Below, piece after piece: positions 17,766 through 25,523 of a DNA stretch of 25,523 nt. Under the pieces are notes generated by a model. That model worked only from the letters and a program-made list of their open reading frames with translations, was not told where the DNA came from and made no database searches. Numbering within the stretch: the stretch's first letter is position 1; each line of letters begins with the position of its first letter. The position numbers and the translations under genes were made by a program. Source of the stretch: Bacteroidota bacterium (GTDB lineage: Bacteria > Bacteroidota > Ignavibacteria > UBA10030 > UBA8401); contig JALNZH010000016.1 in the NCBI GenBank assembly GCA_023229405.1, positions 1-25,523 of the forward strand. The letters are read 5' to 3'.

Positions 17766-18620
17766 TTAATACATTCGTAATAATATCGCACGGACATTAT
17801 CCATTGTGGGATCGAGTTCGAGAGCACGCTCCCAGCTACGTTTTGCCTCTGCAACCTGACGGAGCATATAATGGACAGATCCTTTCACCGAATAGGAAAG
17901 TGCAATATTCGGTGCGAACGTGATGGAACGGTTGATCTCGGCAAGCGCTTCAGCATATCGACGTGATGCAAATAATTGTTGAGCATTGTTTAAACTGATC
18001 ATCGCCTTATTATAATTCGCATCTTCTGGGGTATAGGGTTTTGAACCGTCTTCACGATTCTGTTCCTTGCCAGATTTTTTATCTTTACCGTTTTTCTTCT
18101 GTCCGGAGGTTGTATCCATCTGCTCCGTCACCATTTTTTCCACCTCTTGTTCGCTCGGCCGTTTTTTACCAAGATTTGAAACACCCGCACCGGTCGAACC
18201 GCTGTATTCGATATCAAAATCAATATCTTTATTATAGAGATCCATGATCAGGTCAATACTAATCAGCGGTGTGGTCATTTTTACATTTGTCGGCGCAGAC
18301 AGAACGGGTCGTTCTTCCATCAACGGAGATTGTTGGATCTGCTGACGCACCGGCTGCGGTTGATTTCCCTGCTGCTGCGATGGTGTCTGAATCTGGTTCT
18401 GCTGCTGGCGCTGTTCGGGCTGAACGATTTGTTGGTCAGATTGTACATTCTGTTTTTGCACCGGATCTTCTTGCGGCGCATTTTGCAGTTCCTGTTCGAG
18501 CGGTGGAACCTGAAGTTCTTCCTGATCCGGCAGTTGCGTTGAATCAGCATCAACCTGTGCGATTAACAATCCGCATGTGAAGATCATCGAAATTATAAAA
18601 GCTGAGAAATAATTTTTCAT
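17766..18620 (-). CDS. Exported Q/P-rich TPR protein
   Basis: This 284-residue protein has a signal peptide (about 1-21, cleavage near LIA|Q), a low-complexity Gln/Pro-rich stretch (about 30-110), a central segment with 'ISIDLIMDLYNKDIDF', a Lys-rich linker (about 170-195) and a C-terminal TPR region (about 205-284: 'YNKAMISLNNAQQLFASRRYAEALAEI', 'ALSYSVKGSVHYML' and following, ending in 'ALELDPTMDNVRAIL'). TPRs normally bind protein partners. With an exported, extended N-terminus it may bridge the periplasm between the outer-membrane protein and the stator. Its ATG overlaps the previous stop as ATGA (18617-18620) with no ribosome site, so it is probably translated by coupling. No named family recognised. 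Confidence 0.75.
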   Translation of the reverse strand: MKNYFSAFIISMIFTCGLLIAQVDADSTQLPDQEELQVPPLEQELQNAPQEDPVQKQNVQSDQQIVQPEQRQQQNQIQTPSQQQGNQPQPVRQQIQQSPLMEERPVLSAPTNVKMTTPLISIDLIMDLYNKDIDFDIEYSGSTGAGVSNLGKKRPSEQEVEKMVTEQMDTTSGQKKNGKDKKSGKEQNREDGSKPYTPEDANYNKAMISLNNAQQLFASRRYAEALAEINRSITFAPNIALSYSVKGSVHYMLRQVAEAKRSWERALELDPTMDNVRAILLRMY

Positions 18621-19702
18621 AAGACGAAATATATTTGGCCGATGTACCCGTTGCCGGCTGGATAAATATTCCCCGCTTTACCAGGGTTGCCAAAGTTGAG
18701 ATATTCAAAAGAGATTCCAAGGAGTCGGCTCAGTTTTACCGAAGCACCTGCAGTAATTGCCGTAGTGAACACATTCGACTCTATGTAATACCCTCCTGCC
18801 ACGTTCAATAGTATGATCTTCCTGCCGATTTCTCCATCGCCGTATAGTTCAAAACCAAACCCGGGTGTCAGCGTCCATCCTATTCCGCCAAAATTCGGAC
18901 CATAGACAATCTTCGTATCAATAAAAAAATTCATATTGCTGAAGATGGTTGCAACATCGTTAAATTTATACCCAACTGCGAGAAATGCCTGTCGCGACGA
19001 TGATAGTGCAGTGTCACCGTTAAACGCTTTAATGGAAATGAACGATGAAGTAAAATGACCTTGCGGTAATCCGGTGAGTTTCTTCAGATCATGTTCTTCG
19101 CGTAAAACATCTTTAATAGAAGGAGGCGCATAGAGATAGAGTTTCCCGCGAAATTCCCGATTCCAAATATTTATTGAATTCAAATCGTTCACATTTAGAT
19201 AACAAAAAATCTCATCCTCGGTGACCAAAAACTCCGGCGACACAATAGCATGGATATTATGCGTTTTTGCGTACGTTCGCAATTGTTCTTCAGAGTAGGT
19301 ATTCTTTACTTGCAGCGTGGAATCCGTCGCTTTTACAAATAATGTCCTTAAGTCATGTCCGGAATACACCACAAAGCGCCGATCTTTAGCGAGTGCGATT
19401 CTCAATCTGTTTTCGAAGTACGAATTAAGAAACTGGAGTTCACTTGCTTTCAGTTCGCTGCGCAAAAGCCATTTAATCTTCAATTTATAAATAAGAAGAT
19501 TCTGAACGTTGGAAGATATTTCCCGCGATGCCGTAAACAGCTGTGATGTAATCGAATCCATGGCAAGATTGAATTTAGGAAACACAGCATCAAGCGTGGC
19601 AGAAGAGGATCCGTACGATTGATCAATTGTCGATTCTTGTCCATAGGAATAAGAACAAACAAAAAGAACAACCAGAACCAGTGATCGGTAGAGTATGTTC
19701 AT
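18617..19702 (-). CDS. Outer-membrane beta-barrel protein with FlgO/CsgG-like N-terminal domain
   Basis: This is a 361-residue protein from the ATG at 19700-19702. A TTG 18 bases earlier would sit almost on the predicted transcription start, so I prefer the ATG. Residues 1-21 are a signal peptide. About 35-190 is an alpha/beta domain: 'SYFENRLRIALAKDRRFVVYSG', the 'AIVSPEFLV' strand and 'NVNDLNSINIWNREF'. This resembles FlgO/CsgG-type periplasmic domains ('L...L...RF.V'), a weak fold-level impression. From about 215 to the end, alternating polar/hydrophobic strands with Gly/aromatic turns finish in 'YIGQIYFVL', as in an outer-membrane barrel. It is first in the motor operon and would supply the outer-membrane connection. 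Function unknown. Confidence 0.65.
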   Translation of the reverse strand: MNILYRSLVLVVLFVCSYSYGQESTIDQSYGSSSATLDAVFPKFNLAMDSITSQLFTASREISSNVQNLLIYKLKIKWLLRSELKASELQFLNSYFENRLRIALAKDRRFVVYSGHDLRTLFVKATDSTLQVKNTYSEEQLRTYAKTHNIHAIVSPEFLVTEDEIFCYLNVNDLNSINIWNREFRGKLYLYAPPSIKDVLREEHDLKKLTGLPQGHFTSSFISIKAFNGDTALSSSRQAFLAVGYKFNDVATIFSNMNFFIDTKIVYGPNFGGIGWTLTPGFGFELYGDGEIGRKIILLNVAGGYYIESNVFTTAITAGASVKLSRLLGISFEYLNFGNPGKAGNIYPAGNGYIGQIYFVL

Positions 19703-19733
19703 AAATGATTTTCTTTGCAATTTTTGTAAGCGA

Positions 19734-19761
19734 ATGTTAGCATTTTCAATGAAAATGTCAA
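19734..19761 (-). promoter_or_regulatory. Sigma70-like promoter of the motor operon with a palindromic spacer
   Basis: On the minus strand, TTGACA (19756-19761) and TAACAT (19734-19739) are 16 bases apart. The spacer and the adjoining bases contain the palindrome CATTTTC-ATT-GAAAATG (19741-19757). The predicted transcription start (about 19727) leaves a leader of about 25 bases before the ATG at 19702. The site lies between the ftsZ terminator and the first motor gene, where a promoter is needed. Confidence 0.6.
19741..19757. repeat. Inverted repeat in promoter spacer, possible operator
   Basis: The arms CATTTTC and GAAAATG are perfect over 7 bases with a 3-base centre. They fill the -35/-10 spacer and touch the last bases of the -35. 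A dimeric regulator bound here would block RNA polymerase. The regulator is unknown. Confidence 0.4.
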
Positions 19762-19780
19762 GCTTTTGGCTTTTCTTTTT

Positions 19781-19820
19781 AAAAATGCAAACGCCCTACC
19801 AAGAAATTGATAGGGCGTTT
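19781..19820 (-). terminator. Rho-independent terminator after ftsZ
   Basis: AAACGCCCTA (19789-19798) and TAGGGCGTTT (19811-19820) form a perfect 10-base stem with a 12-base loop. On the minus strand the stem is followed by GCA and TTTTT (19785-19781). It closes the division cluster about 150 bases beyond the ftsZ stop. The bases between (19821-19966) hold no gene that I can support. Confidence 0.88.
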
Positions 19821-19966
19821 TGATGAGGTATAATCTCAGTTAAACACTGCAACTTCATATTTTTCAACATGATGCTTGAATGCTCATCTGACAATCAATT
19901 AGGAATTTCAGAAGCAATAATGAATCATGACAAAACACTGGAGAAACTATTTTCACTCATTTTTTG

Positions 19967-21160
19967 TTAATCCATAATTCGCCGTAAAAATGCCGGCTTA
20001 TCAAGATCCTGCTGATTCGGTTCGATAGAGTGGACTTTTGTCTCTTCCTGAGCAACAAGTGGATTCACTGTTACACCGCGGCGCATATAGGTTGGTGTAT
20101 CGAACTTCTGCAAATCACGTACACCGGTCGGTATGTGATCGACCTGAATTCCGCGGGTGCGTGCGGCAGCAAATCGATCCTGTTGCTGCGGTGTGACTGT
20201 TTTTTTGTTGAAACCGGTCGCAATGACGGTAACCATAATTTCTTCTGTTAAATTATTATCCACAACAACTCCGGCAAGTACTTCGGCGTCGTTTCCGGCT
20301 GCTTCAGAGACGATAGCGATCGCTTCGTCGTATTCTTGAATGGTAAGGTTTTGACCGCCGGTAATATTCACAAGAAGTTTTTGTGCTCCTTTGATATCGA
20401 CTCCTTCGAGCAACGGACTTGAAATGGCGATATTCGCCGCTTCGGCTGCACGGTTCTCGCCGGTTCCGATTCCAGTCCCCATCAATGCATCACCCATATC
20501 ACGCATTACGCGTTTAACATCGGCGAAATCTCGATTGACCAATCCTGGTACCGTGATGATATCCGAAATTCCTCGTGTCGCATTATAAAGGACACTGTTT
20601 GCCACTTCAAACGCCTGAGCAATCGGTGTCGCTTTATCAACAATCGTCAACAACCGTTGGTTCGGAATAACAATAAGCGTATCGACATGCTTGCGCAGTT
20701 CTTCGATGCCATAATCGGCCTGAGCCATTCTTTTTTTACCTTCATGCGTGAACGGCTTCGTTACTATGCCTACTACGAGAGCGCCGAGACTCTTCGCCAC
20801 ATTTGCAATGACAGGTGCTGCACCGGTTCCCGTTCCGCCACCCATACCAGCCGTGACAAATACCATATCACTGTTTGCGAGCACTCGTGCGATTTCTTCT
20901 TTGTCTTCTTCCGCTGCACGTTGTCCAACTGATGGATCTGCACCCGCTCCTAGGCCGCGGGTCAGATTTTTGCCGATGCGGATCTTGGTCGTAGAAGAAT
21001 TTCGTTCTAACGCTTGCACATCGGTATTGATCGCAACAAAATCTACGCCGCTCAATCCGCGGGTGATCATGCTGTGAACGGCATTTGTGCCGCCGCCGCC
21101 GACACCGACGATACGAATTTTTGCGCCATTTTCTGCAGGGCTGTCAAATTCAATTGGCAT
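19967..21160 (-). CDS. ftsZ: Cell division protein FtsZ
   Basis: Tubulin-like GTPase that polymerises into the cytokinetic ring under the inner membrane. The 397-residue length is normal. Visible are the N-terminal 'IVGVGGGGTNAV' (17-28), the tubulin signature GGGTGTG (107-113), the T7-loop residues N209, D211 and D214 ('NRDFAD') needed for GTP hydrolysis in the next subunit, and the conserved C-terminal peptide 'LDKPAFLRRI' that binds FtsA and other partners. Its ATG has ribosome site AAAAGGAG. It follows ftsA by 76 bases and is the last gene of the murC-ftsQ-ftsA-ftsZ cluster. Confidence 0.98.
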   Translation of the reverse strand: MPIEFDSPAENGAKIRIVGVGGGGTNAVHSMITRGLSGVDFVAINTDVQALERNSSTTKIRIGKNLTRGLGAGADPSVGQRAAEEDKEEIARVLANSDMVFVTAGMGGGTGTGAAPVIANVAKSLGALVVGIVTKPFTHEGKKRMAQADYGIEELRKHVDTLIVIPNQRLLTIVDKATPIAQAFEVANSVLYNATRGISDIITVPGLVNRDFADVKRVMRDMGDALMGTGIGTGENRAAEAANIAISSPLLEGVDIKGAQKLLVNITGGQNLTIQEYDEAIAIVSEAAGNDAEVLAGVVVDNNLTEEIMVTVIATGFNKKTVTPQQQDRFAAARTRGIQVDHIPTGVRDLQKFDTPTYMRRGVTVNPLVAQEETKVHSIEPNQQDLDKPAFLRRIMD

Positions 21161-21236
21161 AGTTACTCCTTTTGGTTTAGTGATTGGTTGTTTTGATTAT
21201 TTTTTACATTTGATATTCTTGGTTATAATAATTGTT

Positions 21237-22478
21237 TTACAGTTCGTCGAACCAGCCCTTCATTCTATCGATAATGTTTCTTTTGTCCCCTTTTACTTTC
21301 GTCTCGGCAACATTGGACGCGACACCGCGTGCCCGGTTTTTAATGGCGTGCAGAACAAGACCCACGCCGGTAGCATACATCGGATTTTCGATTTCGCGGA
21401 CAAACCCACCGCGGAATCCGCGCGGAATACCAATCTTCACTGGCATGCCGAGCACTTCACGCGCCAGATCTGCCGTTCCTTTTACCAATGCGCCTCCGCC
21501 CGTCAACACAACACCAGCGGAAAGATGCTTCTGATAACCGGACCGTTTAATCTCCAGTGCAGCGATTTCCAGAATTTCTTCCATCCGAGGCTGAATGATC
21601 TGGCAAAGCATCTGCGTATCAATCGTCATCGGTTCCCGTCCCCCAATGCCTGGAATGGTAAACGGATGATTTTCGGCAATGGAAGAAATATGTGTGTGGC
21701 CGAATTTTAATTTGATCTCTTCCGCCTGCGTGGTCAGAATTCCCAGTCCACGTCGGACATCGTCCGTCACTTTGCTGCCGGCAATACCGATCACCGCTGT
21801 GTGGCGGATCGTTCTATCTGCAAATACTGCAAGATCAGTGGTTCCTCCGCCGATATCGATCAGCACTACGCCGACCTCTTTCTCCTCACCATCCAGCACG
21901 GCATCGCTGGATGCGAACGGTTCCAACACGATATCGCTGACACTCACTCCGGCACGCTGAACGCAGCGGATGATATTTTGCGTTGCCGTCACAAGGCCTG
22001 TGATAATATGCACCGTAGCTTCCATGCGCACACCAGACATTCCCACCGGTTCATGCACGCCATCCTGTCCATCCACGATGAATTCTTGCGGAATAACATG
22101 CAGTATCTTTCTGTCAGACGGCAGTGCGATCTTCTTTGTATCCTCAATCAAGCGATTCACATCCGCCTGTGTAATCTCCTGCTCGGCTCCGCTAATAGCG
22201 ACAACACCGCGGCTCTGGAAACTCTGAATGTGATCTCCGGCGATTCCGGCAACGACAGACTGAACCTTCACTCCCGATTGCGCTTCAGCATCATTGACCG
22301 CAATTTTTATCGACTCTACGGTGCGTTCAATATGAGTAATCACACCGCGGGTCAGTCCCTCCGATTTACTTTTTCCGATACCGAGAATATTGATTTCATT
22401 ATTTGCACCGACCGATGCAACGATCGCGCAGATTTTTGTTGTTCCGATGTCTAGTCCGACATAAATATGTTCGTTCAT
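21237..22478 (-). CDS. ftsA: Cell division protein FtsA
   Basis: Actin-like ATPase that tethers FtsZ to the inner membrane and recruits later division proteins. It has 413 residues from the ATG at 22476-22478 (MNEHIYVGLDIGTTKICA). That ATG has an AGGAAAAGGA ribosome site; an in-frame TTG 21 bases earlier would lie inside that site. Motifs are phosphate-1 'GLDIGTTK', phosphate-2 'VVLIDIGGGTTDLAVF', adenosine-region 'VVLTGGGALVKG', and the C-terminal amphipathic helix 'RNIIDRMKGWFDEL' used for membrane binding. It sits between ftsQ and ftsZ as in most bacteria. Confidence 0.97.
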   Translation of the reverse strand: MNEHIYVGLDIGTTKICAIVASVGANNEINILGIGKSKSEGLTRGVITHIERTVESIKIAVNDAEAQSGVKVQSVVAGIAGDHIQSFQSRGVVAISGAEQEITQADVNRLIEDTKKIALPSDRKILHVIPQEFIVDGQDGVHEPVGMSGVRMEATVHIITGLVTATQNIIRCVQRAGVSVSDIVLEPFASSDAVLDGEEKEVGVVLIDIGGGTTDLAVFADRTIRHTAVIGIAGSKVTDDVRRGLGILTTQAEEIKLKFGHTHISSIAENHPFTIPGIGGREPMTIDTQMLCQIIQPRMEEILEIAALEIKRSGYQKHLSAGVVLTGGGALVKGTADLAREVLGMPVKIGIPRGFRGGFVREIENPMYATGVGLVLHAIKNRARGVASNVAETKVKGDKRNIIDRMKGWFDEL

Positions 22479-22537
22479 TGTTTTCCTTTTCCTGTCCAAT
22501 CAATCTGCGTTATGCTGGAGATCTCGTACGGTACTTC

Positions 22538-23326
22538 CTACGAATTTTTTCGTGACACAACAACCTGATCGTCGAATCGGATATCAATATATTGAATATC
22601 CGATGTTGCATTGTTCTGTAGAAACTGCTGCCAGAAGGCTTCCAACTTCACCAATTTCCGGACCGCATCACCTTTTCCAAAAATGATCGGAATTCCAGAT
22701 TCAAACGAGTAGAGCACCAGGTCGCGTCCTTTACGGAGACGGATCTCAGAGATCGCGTGAAACAGATGTTCACTTGTATATTTCGATGCCGTGATAATCT
22801 CCAGCGCCTCGCGAATATCCGCATTCAGAAGTCGCTGTCCCGCCGTAATACCGGTGAGCGAATCCATACCGCTGATCACCGGAATGTCGTATGCTTCTGC
22901 CGATGCAATGTACGGCAGCACAGTACCGTCTGAAGTGAGATAATACAATTCATTCGCATTTAGGATCGCTGCCGGCTTGCGCTCTTCTACCAACACGCGG
23001 AGCGCGGAAGGAGCATCGCGCTGTATCACCACGTTTTTAACAAAACTGTTTGAGAGAATATTTTTTTGTGCTGCAGTCAAATCAACCTCATACATCGGTA
23101 CATTCGGCGGCAGGTTCATCAACCGCACGATCTCATCTTTGGAAATGACGCTGATCCCTTCAACCGTTACCTGCTTAACCGGAACGTGATGTTGCCAATT
23201 CGCTTTAACGACGAAGATAGAAAGCAGGAATGCCATCAGCAGAGTACCGTAGACATACACTCGTTTTCCGTGCGATGGCTGTTCTTCCTCCGACTGATCG
23301 ATCTCGATACTCTCTTCGTTTACCAT
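22538..23326 (-). CDS. ftsQ: Cell division protein FtsQ
   Basis: Bitopic inner-membrane divisome protein that links early and late division components. This 262-residue protein has a short acidic cytoplasmic tail, one span (about 26-43) and a POTRA domain beginning 'VKQVTVEGISVISKDEIVRL' (about 50-69). A beta-rich FtsQ domain follows, ending in 'QYIDIRFDDQVVVSRK', the family's usual 'VDLRYDDQVVV'-like close. It starts 4 bases after the murC stop and runs 59 bases ahead of ftsA. The sequence is divergent, as is usual for FtsQ, and position and topology support the name. Confidence 0.9.
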   Translation of the reverse strand: MVNEESIEIDQSEEEQPSHGKRVYVYGTLLMAFLLSIFVVKANWQHHVPVKQVTVEGISVISKDEIVRLMNLPPNVPMYEVDLTAAQKNILSNSFVKNVVIQRDAPSALRVLVEERKPAAILNANELYYLTSDGTVLPYIASAEAYDIPVISGMDSLTGITAGQRLLNADIREALEIITASKYTSEHLFHAISEIRLRKGRDLVLYSFESGIPIIFGKGDAVRKLVKLEAFWQQFLQNNATSDIQYIDIRFDDQVVVSRKNS

Positions 23327-23330
23327 AAAT

Positions 23331-24710
23331 TTATTTTATTTCTTTTAGATACTGCTCACCGAATTTCCAGATGTCCCCTGCCCCCATCGTAATGACGATG
23401 TCGCCGCTTTTGGTGATTTGTTTCAGATATGTCGGCACATTCTTTTTTTCCTGCACATAATGCGCCTCTTTATGACCGTACTGTTTTGCAGCGTTCACAA
23501 TCAATTCACCCGTCACACCCTGGATCGGTTCTTCGCGGGCGGGATACACATCCGTTACAACGAGCACGTCCGCAAACAAAAATGCTTTTCCAAATTCTTC
23601 ATAAAAATCCCTGGTACGCGAAAACAAGTGCGGCTGGAATACACAAACCACACGGTTCCGCCAACCGGACTTTACACCGCTCAGGGTTGCTTTACATTCA
23701 GTGGGATGATGAGCATAGTCGTCATACACAACAATGCCGTTTGCTTCACCCTTCTTTTCCCACCGGCGATACACTCCGGTGAAGCGCTCTATGCCTGCTT
23801 TTACTTTTTCAAACGGAACGCCGAGATGTAATCCGACAGCGACGGCAGCAAGCGCATTCTGTACATTGTGTTTTCCGGGAATCTGCAATGTGATCTGTCC
23901 TAATTCCGAGTGCTCTTGAACAATCGTGAATGTCGTCGTGTTCGCCTTATGGTGAATATCGACCGCCTGCACATCGGCCTGCGGTGACTGCAAACCATAG
24001 GTGATGATTTTTTTCTTGCTGAGATGCGGCAAGATGTCTTGCAGTGCTGGTTCATCCAGATTCAGCACAATAAATCCATAAAACGGAACCTTGTTTGCAA
24101 ATTGGATGAATGCGCTCTTGATATCTTCCAGATCGCGGTAACAATCTAGATGATCCGTTTCCAATGTTGTCATCACAGCAATGGTCGGCGTCAGTGAAAG
24201 GAACGAACGGTCGAACTCATCCGCTTCTACGACAATAAAATCTCCTTTGCCCAAGCGTGCATTCGTTCCGCCGAGCCCGCTCAGTTTCCCGCCAACGATC
24301 ACCGTCGGATCGAGACCACCTTCCATCAGCACTAAACTTGTCATGGAAGTGGTAGTAGTTTTGCCGTGGGTGCCGGCGATACCGATGCCGTATTTCAGAC
24401 GCATCACTTCCGCCAGCATTTCTGCCCGTCGAACGATCGGTATCTTTCGGCGGATTGCTTCCTGTACTTCAGGATTATCATTAATTACTGCGGAAGAATA
24501 GACCAGTGTATCAACATCGGCTGCGATATTGGAGGCTACATGTCCCTCATAAACCGTGGCACCGAGCGACTGAAGGCGTTCGGTCACATCGCTCATCGCA
24601 CGGTCCGAACCGCTGATCTTAAATCCCTGATCGAGCAGAATTTCTGCGATACCGCTCATTCCAATTCCGCCGATCCCGACGAAGTGTAATTTTTTAATTG
24701 AAGAGAACAT
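23331..24710 (-). CDS. murC: UDP-N-acetylmuramate--L-alanine ligase
   Basis: This cytoplasmic ATP-dependent ligase adds L-Ala to UDP-MurNAc, the first amino acid of the peptidoglycan stem. The 459-residue length is typical. Motifs are the N-terminal Rossmann 'VGIGGIGMSGIAEIL', the P-loop 'GTHGKTTTT' (113-121), 'VEADEFDRSFL' (161-171), 'PGKHNVQNALAA' and 'DYAHHPTE' (331-338). The ATG at 24708-24710 has no clear ribosome site, but the protein begins exactly where the family does. It leads the division cluster; murB and ddl are not between it and ftsQ. Confidence 0.97.
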   Translation of the reverse strand: MFSSIKKLHFVGIGGIGMSGIAEILLDQGFKISGSDRAMSDVTERLQSLGATVYEGHVASNIAADVDTLVYSSAVINDNPEVQEAIRRKIPIVRRAEMLAEVMRLKYGIGIAGTHGKTTTTSMTSLVLMEGGLDPTVIVGGKLSGLGGTNARLGKGDFIVVEADEFDRSFLSLTPTIAVMTTLETDHLDCYRDLEDIKSAFIQFANKVPFYGFIVLNLDEPALQDILPHLSKKKIITYGLQSPQADVQAVDIHHKANTTTFTIVQEHSELGQITLQIPGKHNVQNALAAVAVGLHLGVPFEKVKAGIERFTGVYRRWEKKGEANGIVVYDDYAHHPTECKATLSGVKSGWRNRVVCVFQPHLFSRTRDFYEEFGKAFLFADVLVVTDVYPAREEPIQGVTGELIVNAAKQYGHKEAHYVQEKKNVPTYLKQITKSGDIVITMGAGDIWKFGEQYLKEIK

Positions 24711-24878
24711 AGAAGTCGTTGAATATATAAGTAATTGAGTTTATGAGACGTTGCAGAGAAAAATTAAAAATGCACGAGCCTGTTTTTTGTTATTTTGTTT
24801 TTTCGTTTCGGAATAGCATGATATTTTGAATAATTTACCGCTCACAAATCTCAACTGCGTATCAATACCAATACTCCA

Positions 24879-25364
24879 TTACGACCTTTTGAATTGAAAT
24901 CGTTTCTGCCGTTTTGGTGTCTTTTCTGAAAGCAACTCAATCAACCGTAGCAATTCTCTTTCACGTTCATACCGGCCAAGACGTATTCTGAAAACGCGGC
25001 GGCGGTGTTTCGCTTTGATCATAATAATCTGGGATCGCCCTGCCGTTTGCACTGTTCGTTCTTTACCGACATGGATCCATTCTATCTCATGAAATGCGAT
25101 AGAATGTTGATTAAACCTATGCTGAAAAATGACCTCATCGTCTGTGATAATCACTTTCCTATTTCGAATACGATTGAGCAGCAGGGTGACGAATGCCACT
25201 CCGACGAAAAAGGCGATGATATACATGATCGGATCGTCAAACACGAGAGTGAAATTATCCTCGACAAACGTCCCTTTCACACCAGCATATAGAATCAGTG
25301 TCAGCAGGTAGATTAACGCCTGTTGATAATAAAAATCGAGTTTATATTTGAACTCATGATACAT
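24879..25364 (-). CDS. Small membrane protein with a possible PH-like domain
   Basis: This is a 161-residue protein with two hydrophobic spans (about 14-30 and 46-64), then a basic soluble C-terminal part of alternating strands ('KVIITDDEVIFQHRF', 'IAFHEIEWIHVGKER', 'IIMIKAKHRRRVFRIRL') and a final helix. This resembles bacterial PH-like/YcxB-like membrane proteins of unknown function; I do not recognise a specific family. The ATG lies 11 bases after the stop of the MORN-type gene, without a clear ribosome site, and the two may be co-transcribed. The 168 bases between it and murC hold no gene or hairpin terminator that I can support. Confidence 0.6.
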   Translation of the reverse strand: MYHEFKYKLDFYYQQALIYLLTLILYAGVKGTFVEDNFTLVFDDPIMYIIAFFVGVAFVTLLLNRIRNRKVIITDDEVIFQHRFNQHSIAFHEIEWIHVGKERTVQTAGRSQIIMIKAKHRRRVFRIRLGRYERERELLRLIELLSEKTPKRQKRFQFKRS

Positions 25365-25375
25365 GCTGTTGGCCG

Positions 25376-25523
25376 TTACTTTATTGTTACCGATGAATTT
25401 TTTAGTTTCCCCTGGGCATAGAATTCATTTACCGTCAATCGACCTGTTGAGTCCCATTCACACCGTTTACCGTGACGCTGATCGTTTTTCCACTCTGAGA
25501 GTTCCAATTTTTTCCCGTTTTCG
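25376..25523 (-). CDS. C-terminal end of a MORN-type (YwqK-like) repeat protein (partial)
   Basis: The frame from base 25522 to the TAA at 25376-25378 gives 48 residues. They follow the pattern of MORN_2/YwqK-type repeats: 'NGKKLELSEWKNDQRHGKRC' then 'WDSTGRLTVNEFYAQGKL', an 'xxGKL.....Y..G...G.....' rhythm. The start is outside the window. The function of such repeat proteins is generally unclear. Confidence 0.55.
   Translation of the reverse strand, partial: ENGKKLELSEWKNDQRHGKRCEWDSTGRLTVNEFYAQGKLKNSSVTIK

Overview
The window (about 44-45% G+C by eye) reads almost entirely on the minus strand and looks like a Gram-negative member of the Bacteroidota/Ignavibacteriota side of the tree. The evidence is a long secreted protein ending in the 'QNYPNPFNPTTT...' sorting domain of type IX secretion, DUF4159/DUF4175 proteins, a murC-ftsQ-ftsA-ftsZ division cluster, and envelope proteins with signal peptides and an outer-membrane barrel. 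The phylum is an inference from protein style, not from a marker gene. There is no rRNA, tRNA, CRISPR array or insertion sequence.

In transcription order (high to low coordinates), the window opens with the tail of a MORN-type repeat protein and a small membrane protein. Then come murC, ftsQ, ftsA and ftsZ, which make and organise the division site. They end at a clear Rho-independent terminator (19781-19820).

Next is a five-gene operon with its own sigma70-like promoter and its own terminator (14323-14360). It encodes an outer-membrane barrel protein with a FlgO/CsgG-like N-terminal domain, a periplasmic Q/P-rich TPR protein, a MotA-like and a MotB-like stator pair, and a 601-residue protein. 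That last protein joins a FliF C-terminal-like periplasmic segment, one membrane span and FliG middle and C-terminal (torque) domains. Together they look like a compact proton- or sodium-driven motor with a rotor fused to its membrane anchor. No flagellar filament, export or ring gene lies in the window. This is the most interesting system here.

A second unit follows: a DUF4159 protein, a large DUF4175-like membrane/coiled-coil protein, an orphan receiver-HPt phosphorelay protein, then rmlA and rmlC of dTDP-rhamnose synthesis.

The low-coordinate end holds two secreted surface proteins in tandem. One is an 1885-residue beta-helix protein with five tandem modules, a dockerin pair, a cohesin-like domain and a type IX C-terminal domain. 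The other, 21 bases downstream and cut by the window edge, has three cohesin-like domains alternating with bacterial Ig-like domains. The pair suggests a cohesin-dockerin surface assembly.
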